A stretch of 64,000 bases of DNA from Agriotes lineatus (lineage: Eukaryota; Arthropoda; Insecta; Coleoptera; Elateridae): the NCBI GenBank assembly GCA_940337035.1, contig CALNHX010000266.1:1-64000 (forward strand). Reading direction: 5' to 3'. The notes below the pieces were generated by a model. The model saw only the letters and a list, made by a program, of their open reading frames with translations. It was not told the DNA's origin and made no database searches. The translations under genes were made by a program, and so were the position numbers. Positions 22,180 to 32,818 of the stretch are shown here, one piece after another (positions within the stretch are counted from its first letter, which is position 1; each line of letters starts with the position of its first letter).

Positions 22180-24484
22180 ATAACCCCGAGCTTTCCCTTA
22201 CAGCGTTAGTTAGCTCCACTTCTAATAAACTCGTGCTGTTATCAACAGTTCTTTTAGATATCCGGGATTCAACGGGACATCCACACACAATACGGGCAAT
22301 CCTTGACGGCGGTAGTGAAGGTTGATTCATAACTGCTAGTTGTGTTCAACGTTTAGGGCTAAGCGTTAAAAACAATAATAGAATTCAAGTTCAGGGCATA
22401 GGATCTTCGGCTACTCTGGCCTCATCTGGAGTAGTGAACTGTTGTATTTACCCGCGCGATGAAATTCAGCCATCTCATATTATTGAAGCTCACGTAATTC
22501 CGTGTATTTCGCGAAATATTCCAGCTGTTCCAGTGGATGCGTCAACTTGGAGCCATATAAAAACGCTTCGATTGGCAGATCTACAATTTCATACGCCTAG
22601 TAAGGTAGATTTGTTACTTGGGGCTGATATTTTTGCTCAGCTGCTACGACCTGGCATATTGGTGGGACCACCCGCAGCTATGAATACCATTTTCGGTTGG
22701 GTCTTATCTGGCCAGGCGCATGTGGACAATTCAAGTCGCGTAAATTCTTTCTTAGTTTCGCTTTCCCAACAAAACTTAGATTCGACTTTAAGAAAATTTT
22801 GGGAAATTGAAGAAATGTCTGGCCCAATTCCGCCCTCGCAGGATGATATCAAATGTGAGAAATTATTCACTTCATCAGTGGATTGTGACCCTACTGGACG
22901 ATACACTGTTGCATTGCCCTTTAAAACGCATAATCCTGAGTTTCCTAATTCTCGATCCGTGGCTCTTCGCCGTTTTCATTTATTAGAAAAACGGTTCTCG
23001 CATGACGAGTCTCTTCGCAAGGCATATCTTGAATTTATGAAGGATTACCTCGAAAGTGGCCATGTCTCTCGCAAACGGTTCTGTACAATCAAACGAGGTG
23101 TATTATATACCACATCATTGTGTGTTTAAGTTGGAGAATAATTCAACAAAAATTCGTGTTGTCTTCGATGCTAGTGCTAAAGGATCTAACGAAAAATCCC
23201 TTAATGATTCGTTGTACTCTGGTCCCAAGTTATTGCCAAATATTATAAACGTTCTGCTAAAATTTAGGTCTCACTCGGTCGTCTTCGTTGCTGATGTGAA
23301 ACAAATGTATCGTCAAATACTTATCGCTCCCTCATGTAGAGACTACCAGAGAATCTTGTGGAGATTTTCAGAGCACCACTATATTCAAGAATATATATTA
23401 AACACCGTGACTTACGGTGTCTCCGCAAGTCCATTTTTGGCTATAAGAACGCTTCATCAGCTAGCCCAAGATGAACAATTACATTTTCCCTTGGCGTCCG
23501 CTGTTCTTAAGGAAGACGTGTATGTCGATGATGTCTCCGGTTGTAGTTCTCTACTAGAAGCCCGTGCTGTGCAGGATCAGCTGATTAAGCTTTTGAAAAG
23601 GGGAGGTTTTTTATTGCGTAAGTGTTCAAGTAATGTCCCTGAATTAAATTTCAAATTTGGACTCGAGTTTATGCCAAGACGGGTTATCATTTGATGGTGA
23701 GTCGCAATCTACTCTTAAAATTCTAGGACTGCAATGGTTTCCATCACTAGATGTTTTCTCGTTCAAGGTTGATCCCATTGAGCAAATTTGCACAAAGCGC
23801 CATATTCTGTCTGAAATAGCCAGAATATTTGATCCTCTTGGATTTTTATCCCCGCTAACCTTTTATAGCAAACGCTTGATTCAATATTTGTGGTGCCTAG
23901 GAATAGATTGGGACGCAACACCAGCAAATGATGTCGTTGATCGTTGGAACGTGTATCGTAACCAACTATCTTTAATTACTACTATCCGCATTGATCGGCA
24001 CCTGCTGACAAAGAACCCTTCGATTGTCGAACTTCATGCGTTCTGTGATGCCTCGGAGGCCGGATATGCCGCAGTGGTCTATTTTCGAGTAGCAGACCAT
24101 TCAAATAATGTATCTGTGAAATTCGTCACCGCCAAAACGAAGGTGGCACCCTTAAAAAGGCGCACACTTCCGCAGTTACAACTCTGTGGGGCGTACCTCT
24201 TATCCAATGTGGTTTCATCGGTTATGGCCATTTATTCGAATCAGATTTCGCAAGTTGTTCCTTGGTCAGATTCCACCATTGTGCTTGCTTGGTTACACCC
24301 ATCGCCACATCGCTGGAAAACCTTTGTTAGACACATCCAAGAACGCGTGCCGCCTTCAGCCTGGCGTCACATTCGATCAGAGGATAATCCCGCTGATTGC
24401 GCTTCCCGTGGTCTATTACCGCGTGAATTACTTAGCCATCCCTTATGGTGGACTGGCCCCCACGTGGCTCACGCAATCACCTGA
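22180..24484 (+). pseudogene. BEL pol: protease, reverse transcriptase, RNase H
   Basis: The protease site reads ILDGGSE, where the family has D-S/T-G, followed by an in-frame TGA at about 22324 and then DLLLGADIF and GWVLSG. RT starts near 23080 after a frameshift: IRVVFDASAKGSN, VVFVADVKQMYRQI (first catalytic Asp), VTYGVSASPFLA, and EDVYVDDVSG with the YVDD catalytic pair at about 23519-23533. After another frameshift at about 23690 the RNase H/A17 region reads KILGLQWFPSLDVFSFKV, IFDPLGFLSPLTFYSK, ELHAFCDASEAGYAAVVYFR and PWSDSTIVLAWL. RT itself keeps its key residues; the protease appears to lack its consensus Ser/Thr. Confidence 0.88.
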
Positions 24485-26033
24485 TGCATGGTCCACGCTA
24501 AAAATAAACTCCTCGGAAGTTCATGATGCAGTGAATAAGGAAAAGAGAAACATTAGTGTTTTTGTGGCACATGTTGACGATTTGTTTGAACCCTGGAACC
24601 ATATTCTACGTAAATATTCATTGCTAAGTAGGATTCTAAGGGTAGTTGTCTATTGCCTTCGCTTTATAACTAGTTTGGAGAACCGTACAACCCGTGTAGT
24701 TGGTGCCTGCACTTCAATTGAATTACATGAGGCCCTGCTTATCTTGGTAGAGCAAGTGCAACGCCAAACCTTCCATGAGGTTATAGAAAACCCAACACTA
24801 AACAAGCCACTTCCAAAGTCACCCCGAAGGTTAAGTCCATTTCTTGATGCCCGAGGTATTCTCAGGGTGGGCGGCAGGTTGCGTAACTCTCTTCTATCAT
24901 TTGAAGAAAAACACCCTGCTTTACTTCCGCAGTCTCATCGACTAACGACACTGATCATAGAAGATGTTCACAATAAAAACCTTCATCCTGGTCCACGCAC
25001 GCTTGACTATTTAATTAGACAAAATTTCTGGATCCTGTCCTCTCAGCGCGCTATCCGCCGTTCCCTATCCAGATGCTTTAGGTGCTTTCGAATAAAGCCA
25101 GTCTCTACAGCCACCAATGGGCGATTTCCCAGCCTTAAGAGTACAGCAGGTAAAGGCATTTTATTCAGTGGGAGTTGATTTTGGGGGTCCATATACCATA
25201 ACTATGGGTAGAGTCCGAGATGCCAAAACATAAGGCATACGTCAGATTCTGTCTGTTCGTTTGTTTGGCTACTAAGGCGCTCCATTTAGAGCTAGTTTCC
25301 GACCTCTCCACAGACGCATTCCTCGCGGCATTGCGTCGTTTTATTGCTCGTCGCGGTCGATGTTGTCTCATGAGTGATTGTGGCACCAATTTCATCGGAG
25401 CCGCACGTATCCTTTCGACCTATTTTAAGACAGCTGTCGACCAAGAAGGTATAGCCTGGAAATTTATTCCCCCGTCTGCTCCACAGTTTGGTGGTATCTG
25501 GGATGCGGGAATCAAGTCCGGGAAAACACACCTAATGCGTGTGATTGGGGAGCAGATTCTCACATTTGAAGAGTTGTCGACGGTTCTCGCACAAATCGAA
25601 GCCATATTGAACTGACGCCCGCTATGCTCCTTAAGTTCCGATCCCAATGACCTGGAAGTATTGATTCCGGGCCACTATTTGACATTAGCGCTACTGACAT
25701 GCATCCCTGAACCAAATTACATTGAAATAAGCTCTAATAGGGTTACTGGCAGCTGCTACAAAAGATGCACCAACATTTTTGGAAAAGGTGGCATCACGAG
25801 TACGTGCATACGCTCCAACAACGAGCTAAATGGACATCAGTGTCTACGCAACTCCAACCTGGATCCTTGGTGTTAATCAAGGATGATTTATATCCCCCAT
25901 TGCGTTGGCGCTTGGGTCGGATCATCCAGCTGTATCCAGACGCATAGGGTATTTCCCGCGTGGCCACAATTAAAACTGTACAGGGTACATTAAAACGGCC
26001 CCTAGTAAAATTGTGTCCTCTCCCAAATCATTA
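24485..26033 (+). pseudogene. BEL integrase and C-terminal domain
   Basis: Zinc-binding N-domain: HPALLPQSHRLTTLIIEDVH, HPGPRTLDYLIRQNFWI and CFRCFRI. Catalytic core: KALHLELVSDLSTDAF, CCLMSDCGTNF (second Asp) and PQFGGIWDAGIKSGKTHL. The residue equivalent to the third catalytic Glu (usual form WEAG) is Asp here. After 25615 frames break, but QPGSLVLIKDDLYPPLRWRL and VKLCPLP near 26030 mark the DUF5641-like end of pol. Integrase inserts the cDNA; with the Glu to Asp change and frameshifts this copy should be inactive. Confidence 0.85.
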
Positions 26034-26067
26034 ATTGTTAAAATACCTTCTATTTTGGTGGGCGGCA

Positions 26068-26506
26068 TGTTAGGTTAGTATAGCTTTAGTATAGTTATTA
26101 TTTTATAAGTTAATTATTTCCGCATTTGCATATTATATCAACGGCGTTAGTTAAAATTATCACCGATAGAGGGACCAACCATGATGAATTTCGTATTTTT
26201 AAAATTTGTTGCCTCGAATGCATAATAACCCATATACCTGGTCCTCCCTCTCCCGGAAACGCACCATTCTTTAACAACCCTCGAATTAAGACAACGCTTT
26301 ACGTGTAACCCGCGCTCGGCAAATGTGTGAAACAGCTAGCAGTCGATTTCTGTTGAAGCAGAAATTGTTATAATTCCGTCGATCCCGCTCCTGCTGTTTT
26401 CATCAGATTGGTAAGCCAAGGCAATTTATTATTTGTGTATTTATTATTTCTTGTTCCTGATCTATTAGTTGATTAATTAAATTCATTGTTGTACGCGCCG
26501 CAATCA
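26068..26506 (+). repeat. 3' LTR of the BEL element
   Basis: 439 bp, same ends as the 5' LTR. It differs from it by scattered substitutions and a CCTC/CCTCCCTC-type indel near 26245. Confidence 0.92.
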
Positions 26507-26694
26507 AATAAGTTCTAAATTAAACATTTGGTCAAAAATATTAGTTTACAAGACAATTATAGCTCCACATTTTGAATATTGTTCCAGTATATTATTTAAT
26601 GCCACTGAAGGAGACTTAAAAAGACTGCAAAAGTTACAAAACAAATGTATGAGCATTGTTTTATCTTGCAATAAACGAACATCTGCTTCTTTAA

Positions 26695-27302
26695 CCCTTC
26701 AGTACCCGTTCACGGTCTGTGAGACCGAGCAAACACATAATGCAGTATATTACTTAATGTGCTAGCGTTAGTTTACAGTCCATTTCACTACCTTCCTATA
26801 TATTGTCATTGAAGATCCGTATGCAGTTTTGAGTTCGTGCGTGCAGTGGTTTAAAAGTTATTTATAATTTCGGTTTCAGAGACCGAAGCGGGTACCCGAG
26901 TAATTTTTATTTTTACCTTTGATATACTACCAATTTGAGGAAAAGGAAGTATTTTCTGCATTTTTAGTAACACTGTTATACTAAAACATTATTATAGTCA
27001 TGGCAGATTTTATGAGAAAGAACAGGCGCGACGAGAACAGACGATGCGAGATATAATAGCGGAGGAGGATGTCGACAACGCGTTTTATGATGATGTGCCA
27101 TCGTCTGACGAAGTTAATTTATTGGAAACTAGGGAAGCGAACAGTGACACTGAACAGGAAATATCTGATTATGAAGACGATAGTGAACAAGAAACTAATG
27201 CCATAAGATATCTCATTTTTTTATGGAGGTGGCAGAGGGGTGTCGGACTGTGAGACCGGTGCGGGTACTGATGTCTTAGAATTTTGAACGGGTACTGGAG
27301 GG
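26695..27302. mobile_element. piggyBac-type non-autonomous element (608 bp)
   Basis: TTAA lies on both sides (26691-26694 and 27303-27306). The termini are CCCTTCAGTACCCG and CGGGTACTGGAGGG, inverted repeats with one mismatch. CGGTCTGTGAGACCG-like subterminal palindromes occur at both ends. A 69-codon frame at 27044-27253 (REQTMRDIIAEEDVDN then acidic EQEISDYEDDSEQE) resembles the acidic N-terminus of piggyBac transposases, so this is an internally deleted copy. It splits the LINE coding sequence, which resumes with LETLQWLSIKQRI. Confidence 0.88.
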
Positions 27303-27689
27303 TTAATGTTGGAAACCTTACAGTGGCTTAGCATTAAGCAAAGGATTTATTTTAATACGCTAGTTTTAATTTTTTTAATTTTTAATAATAAACTGCCTAG
27401 TTATATGACTGCATTTATATATACAATAAGGATATTCATAATTATAAGACTAGATTTGTAACTGACTTTAGATTGTCCTTAACAGCACAATCATGTTCTC
27501 AAAAAAACTTATTCTATAATGGACTTAAATTATATAATGAAATGGCGAACGAAACTAAACAGGCTGCTAATTTATATCAGTTTAAAAAGCTTTGTTCAAG
27601 ATATGTTAAATCTGTTTGTTAAATAACAATATCTGTTTTGTAAACATCTTAAGGGTGAATAAACTAACATCTATCTAATCAATAAATCT

Positions 27690-29798
27690 GATTCCAATTA
27701 GGTTGAAGTAAAAATTATTGAAAGCTTTTTGGGCTTCCTTCCAGTTGAAAGCTCCGCAGGTAAACAAATGTATGAAATTATAATTGGAAAACTTAGTGAT
27801 TTGGGTTTAAATTTGCAGTATATTAGAGGACAGGGATATGACAACGGGTCCAATATGCGGGGCAATAAAGCAGGAGCGCAATATAGGATTAAAAATTTTA
27901 TTTCATATTAAAAACGGAAAATAAAAGGATAATTTGCATATTCCATAATTAAAATTATGGAAGGCATGCACGTAAATATGAGAATATTTACGTGCATGCA
28001 TTCAATATGTACATGTACAATTCATAATATTAAACATTTTAATTCGCGAGCACTCTACGTTCCGTATAGTAGCCACTCGATCTGAGGTTAACAATATGGC
28101 AAAAGCGTCATTCGAAGCTGCTAATTTCTTCAATATGGTCCAAAAATATATTTATTTTTTCAGTGGGCAATACTTTTAAAACATGTCCAAGGATTACTTT
28201 TGGAACCATCAAGTGACACTAGATGGGAGAGTAATACAGAGGCTTCAAATAAAGCATTTAGGATTTCATATGGAAGATGTATACTATGCGCTGCGAAGCA
28301 TTTATGAAACGCAAGAAATTAATAATTTAATAAGAGACAAAGCCTCGGGTTTATTAAATTGTTTGAAACAGTTAAGTTTTTGCGTTCAATAATTATTTGG
28401 TGTAAAATATTAAGCTGTATTAATCAAATAAGCAAGCTGATGCAAATTACAGATTTCGATCTAGCATCTGCACTTAATCTTTTACAAAACTGCAAAAAAT
28501 TCTTTTAGGATCCTCGATCGGTAACGTCCTTCAATGAAAACTTGTCGAACGAAGAGAATTGGCTGACCAAATTGACGTTGAGGTTTGAATCAACAATAGA
28601 ACGAAACCGCGTAAGCAGAAAAAACTAACTTCTCATATAAAGCATAAGATGAACCGAACTCGAAGAAAAATATAAGATAATTTTTTTTTAATTTAAAATT
28701 CACCACACACTAAATGCACTCGATGCTAAATTTGAACAACTTAGTAACCATAGTAACTATTTTTAAATTCTTATATAAGATGCCGGGGTCGATAGCTCAG
28801 TGGTAAGCATCCTGACTACTGATCTAAGGGTCGCGAGTTCGATTCCCGGTCCCGGTGAGGTTTTCAAAAATTAAGAAATGCAGATGAAAGCCTCTATAGA
28901 ATGCCATCATTCGGAAGTGATGTAAAGCCGTGGGTCCCATGTTACTACGATGTGTAGCATGTAAAAGGTCCCTTGCTAGGGTATGACAAAAGCAGTCGTT
29001 GTCTAAGGTACCTGGTACTCTGCATGCCTAGACCTTGTCCATTAACAAACAAACAAACAAACAAGATATACGATTTAAAAACCATGTTTAAAGAAACGCT
29101 ATTAAAACACTGCAAGGATTTGAAAAGTATTTTAACTGATGGTAATTGAGTTGATATAAATCGGGTAGAATTAACAGAAGAAATGTCTGCAGTTGCTGCG
29201 CTTTTGGGCAAAAAAGAAAGCCTAAGTAACGTACTAAAATTAATGTTAAAGTTTGTCCCAAACCTTAGTGTTGTCTTAAGAATATTCGTGACTATACCAA
29301 TAACTGTAGCAAGTGCGGAAGGGAGTTTTGCTAAATTAAAATTAATTAAGAACTATTTGCCTTCCACTACCACGCCAAATCGTCTTAATGGTGTAGCCAG
29401 TTTGGCGATTGAGCATGAAATTTCTGATAAAATATAGGAGAGGTAAGAGGTAATAAAAAAGTTTGCAGACCTAAAAGGGAGAAAAAAGGTTTCTTGCGTA
29501 GTTACTTTTGTTTACTATTTATAAGATGTACTCTTTGTTTGTTTTAGTGTGCAACAATACATTTTTGCAATAGCATTAAAAAAAGATGCTGGTTAACAAT
29601 TTGTTTTAATTTTTACTGTTTTGTATAACTTAACTGTTAATTTTATGTTACATGTGTCTTTCTAAATAAACGTTTTCATTGTAATTTAAAACCGTTTGTT
29701 TTTTATTTAAAACAAAAAAAAATTTTTTAAAGTATGTTTAAGGGGCGGAAATTTGTTTTTCTGTCCGGGGCGACGTAAACGCTAGAGCGGGCGCCGAG
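27690..29798 (+). pseudogene. hAT transposase, TTF/DUF4371 type, second copy
   Basis: Segments are FLGFLPVESSAGKQMYEIII and YIRGQGYDNGSNMRGNKAGA (27729-27911). Degenerate pieces around 28030-28400 follow (SFEAANFFNMVQKYI, FHMEDVYYALRSIYE, ASGLLNCLKQLSF). After a SINE insertion comes the C-terminal dimerisation domain at 29183-29437, with VTIPITVASAEGSFAKLKLI. The ITVASAEGSFSKLK motif is the hATC signature of this group. GC-rich GGCGACGTAAACGCTAG and GCGGGCGCCG near 29767-29798 look like the element's end. It partly overlaps in content with the 7.1-8.2 kb copy, so the two together span nearly the whole protein. Confidence 0.82.
28782..29062 (+). mobile_element. tRNA-derived SINE inside the hAT
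   Basis: The 5' head has an internal pol III promoter: A-box TAGCTCAGTGGTAAG and B-box GGTCGCGAGTTCGATTCCC. A non-tRNA body includes GATGTAAAGCCGTGGGTCCC, and the 3' end is an (AAAC)n tail at 29045-29062. AAGAT repeats on both sides (28777-28781 and 29063-29067), a short target duplication. The tRNA-like head cannot form a good anticodon stem, so it is a SINE and not a tRNA gene. Confidence 0.88.
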
Positions 29799-31577
29799 TT
29801 TTTCCTTCCGGTCCCAATGAAAAGTCCATCCGAAATCTAGCACTGCTATATCTAATTAAAAACCTAGTCCAGAGCCTCAGCCCGTTCATTGGCTACCAGA
29901 AAGAGGAGAAGAAGAACAGATACCAGAGGTAACGATAGAAGAAGTGAAAAAAGCTGCAAGAAAGATGAAAGTGAAAAAGCACCAGGCCCATATGGAATCC
30001 CCTCCGAAATAGTCAAGCTGATGGTGGAAGAAACACCAGAGTGTATGACGAAGATAATGAATGAAATACTCCAAAAACGAGAATTTCCAGAGGAATGGAA
30101 AAAGACGAGATTGCTACTGATTAAAAAGCCTAACAAGGACGAAGACGAACCAAGCGCATATAGGCCGCTGTGTCTGCTAGACACGATGGACAAGCTGATC
30201 GAACTGATAATAGCCGCAAGACTGGTAGAAGAAATAGAAAGTAAAGAGGACCTATCACATAGACATTTCGGCTACAGAAAGGGTAAATCTACGGTAGACG
30301 CAATAAAAGAAGTGGTACAAACGGCAGAAGAGGAGATAAAGAAGACCCTGAAAACGAGAGGAATATGCGCCCTCATAACGTTGGACGTTAAAAACGCCTT
30401 CAATTCAGTGTCATGGCGACTAATAATGAAAGACCTGAAGAGAAGGAAAGTGGCTAAATACCTCCGAGAAATAATAGCTACCTCAGCAAGAGGACAATAA
30501 TTGACGAAAATGGGAAAGTATACAAAGTAGCAGGAGGGGTACCACAGGGATCCATACTGGGACCACTCCTATGGAATGTGATGCACGACGGCGTCTTGAA
30601 ATTAAACCTACCGGAAGGTGCTAAGATCATAGCGTACCCAGACGACCTAGCGGCAGTAATCGTCAAGAAAACGGAAGTGGAATTAGTGGAAACCACAAAT
30701 AAAGTGATGAGGACTGTGGAGAAATGGCTGAAAGATAATCAATTAGAATTGGCCGCCCAGAAAACAGAGGCGGTCTTCTTAATGGGGAGGAAACAACTGA
30801 AAGAAGTCAAATTTATGATAGGCGGAGTGCAGATAGAACCCAAGTACAGCGTCAAATACCTGGGCATAACGCTAGATAAAAATCTGAACTACAACGAACA
30901 CTTACCTGTAACGATCAGCAAAGCGAGAAAGACCGAATTATGCCAAAATTCGGAGGTGGAGGAGAGAACAAAAGAAGGCTGCTAAACGTAGTAGTGCAGT
31001 CAATAATGCTTTATGGAAGTACGATATGGGAAAAAGCCCTGGAAAGGAAACGTAACTAAGATCTGATAAACAACAGGCAAAGAATACTAGCAGTCCGAAT
31101 CTGTAGAGGATATAGGACCATTACAACAGAGGGCAGCATGGTGCTGGCAAGAGTTATACCCCTAGAGCTGATGTATCAAGAAAGGAAAGAGAGGAGAGAA
31201 CAAGACAGGATTAGCAAAAAAGAAGCACGAGAAAGGACATTAGACTCATGGCAGAATAAACGGCGAAATAGTGAAAAAAGCCAATGGACACACACACTCA
31301 TATAAATACACACATCAAAAAAGTCTAAGGAACACATGGTTTTTTAATTAAAAAGACTAAGTAATGACTAGTGCTTAGCTATATTTCAATTATATACAAC
31401 AACACGTAACTTCCGAATCTATACTAAGTTATTTTAAGTCTCTACAGAACATTTTTATTACACTAAAAATTACTTGAAGACAAAATTAACGAAATGAAAC
31501 AGTATTAACTTAATTTGTAATTTTTAATTTTTGCGTAATTTCTAATTCTGCACATGAAATTAACATTCAAACGCCAT

Positions 31578-32818
31578 TTAGTAACTAGTGTTACCTCCTC
31601 TTGCATTTAAAACTGCTCGACATCTTCGTGGCATTGACAGAATCAGATTGTCAATTTCTTCTTGCGGTATGGCATTCCAATGACGCTGAAGGCATCTAAA
31701 AAGATCTAAATTGTTCTGCACATTCTCCATATCAACAAGAACTCTTCTTTTGAGCATGTCCCAAACATGCTCAATGGGATTTAGGTCTGGCGACTGCGCA
31801 GCCCATGGTAAAATGGATACATTGTGCGTTTCCAGCCACTGAGAAACGGTAGCAGCGACATGACATCTTGCATTATCATGCATCAGACAAAAATCTGGAT
31901 GAAGTTCTTCAGCTATAGGAAGAACAACAGGCTGCATAATGTTATCCCGATATTTATCTGCCGTTAATGATCCGTTAATTAAAACGAGCTCTGTTCTTCT
32001 GCCAGTCATTACTCCTCCCCATACCATGATCGTCCCGCCTTGGAATTTTTTTACTTGCTGAACATTACGTAGCCGTTGTTCATTGCCAGATCGTCTCCAA
32101 ACACGAGTTCTTCTTGTGTCGGGACAGAGCCCAAACCGCGACTCGTCGGTAAAGAGAACTGTGTCCCATTGTTGCTGATTCCAATTTTCATGCTCTGCAC
32201 ACCACACATTCCGAGCTTCTCGATTACCGCGAGTAATTGCTGGGCATCTTAAAGGGCGACGAGAACGAAGATTGGCTTCATGTAATCTGTTCCTGACAGT
32301 TTGACTGGAAACAGTTACATCATGTGTATTTTGTAGAGCACTAACCAGAGCAGTTGCATTTATTGAAGGTTCCCGTAATGCTTTTAGGGCCGGTTGCAGA
32401 AAGCAATGTTAAGTCTGGTGTTAGCTAACATCGCGTCAAAGTGAACAAAAACGAATCAAATCTCAAATGCTTATGGTAACTAATACATTAGTAAACAAAA
32501 TTTGATGCGATTTTGTTCACTTTGACGCGATGTTAGCTAACACGAGACATAACATTGCTTTCTGCAACCGGCCCTTAGCCTTATAAATCTATCCTGAATC
32601 GGCGTTGTAATTCGCGGTTTTCCTGGGTGCTGTTCCTGTGGATGTCCAGATTCTTGATAACGTCGCCATAATCGATGAATTACTCCTCTTGATGTTCCCA
32701 AAATTCTTGCAGCATCAGCCTGACTTCGACCACCTTCAATAATACCAATTGCCCGAAACATCTCATCCTGGCTTAAATGACGGCGTTGTTGATCACGCTG
32801 CATCACTATTACACACAA
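31578..32818 (-). pseudogene. Tc1 transposase, DD34E, interrupted only by a MITE
   Basis: Apart from one insertion the frame is open from Met at 32818 to a stop at 31578. The HTH DNA-binding half includes QRRHLSQDEMFRAIGIIEG and GTSRGVIHRLWRRYQESG. Beyond the MITE, TVRNRLHEANLRSRRP leads to the catalytic domain: LFTDESRFGLC (first Asp), LMHDNARCHVA (second Asp) and QSPDLNPIEHVWD (Glu). I count 34 residues between second Asp and Glu. The expected product is 349 residues, the normal length for the family. The MITE plus one duplicated TTA is 191 bp and its removal puts both halves in the same frame. The transposase would cut and paste Tc1 ends. This copy was apparently intact when the MITE landed. 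Confidence 0.92.
32387..32574. mobile_element. PIF/Harbinger MITE (188 bp) in the Tc1 transposase gene
   Basis: Perfect or near-perfect inverted ends GGGCCGGTTGCAGAAAGCAA and TTGCTTTCTGCAACCGGCCC. TTA duplicates on both sides (32384-32386 and 32575-32577), the Harbinger signature. A second internal pair of arms (GTTAGCTAACATCGCGTCAA and its complement) makes the whole unit fold as a hairpin. It has no coding capacity. Confidence 0.93.

Larger units (their letters stand above)
20062..26506 (+). mobile_element. BEL/Pao LTR retrotransposon, inactive
   Basis: Two LTRs (20062-20496 and 26068-26506) start TGTTAGGTTAGTATAGC and end CGCCGCAATCA. The 5-bp direct repeat AATAA flanks the element (20057-20061 and 26507-26511). 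Internal order is gag (DUF1759-like and zinc knuckles), aspartic protease, RT, RNase H/A17 region, integrase and C-terminal DUF5641-like domain, the BEL/Pao order. Stops and frameshifts occur throughout. By eye the LTRs differ by roughly 4 percent plus a 4-bp indel, so the insertion is not recent. It lies inside the LINE, which resumes in register immediately after AATAA. Confidence 0.92.
18043..27640 (+). mobile_element. Jockey/CR1-like LINE, split by four insertions
   Basis: Coding runs in five pieces: 18043-18377, 18706-19690, about 20013-20061, 26507-26694 and 27307-27640. Motifs in order are a WKKFKQIVN pre-RT region; NNKSSTDGIN; GIWKTATVRPIPK; FRPMNMLPAFENILE; LFLDLKRAFETIDR (RT catalytic Asp); GVPQGTILGPLLFILYIND; FADD at 19434-19445; KLNTTKTKAMIIS; NIKYLGVIID; then, after the insertions, VYKTIIAPHFEYCSSILF and LQKLQNKCMSIVL and WLSIKQRI. 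It ends near AATAAACTAACATC. The element is 5' truncated with no endonuclease domain seen. The insertions are a (GACG)n-bearing repeat, repeat R, a BEL retrotransposon and a piggyBac derivative. It is dead but unusually legible. Confidence 0.85.

Noticed and set aside
22637..22906. Minus-strand ORF in the BEL element
   Set aside because: Shadow of the protease/RT linker; the plus strand has clear family motifs.
28782..28855. Functional tRNA gene
   Set aside because: A and B boxes are good but the anticodon and T stems do not pair properly, and the sequence continues into a SINE body with a short direct repeat outside.
29864..30193. Minus-strand ORF of 109 codons
   Set aside because: It lies opposite the R1-like reverse transcriptase and is a shadow of it; its hydrophobic residues come from Glu/Lys codons read backwards.
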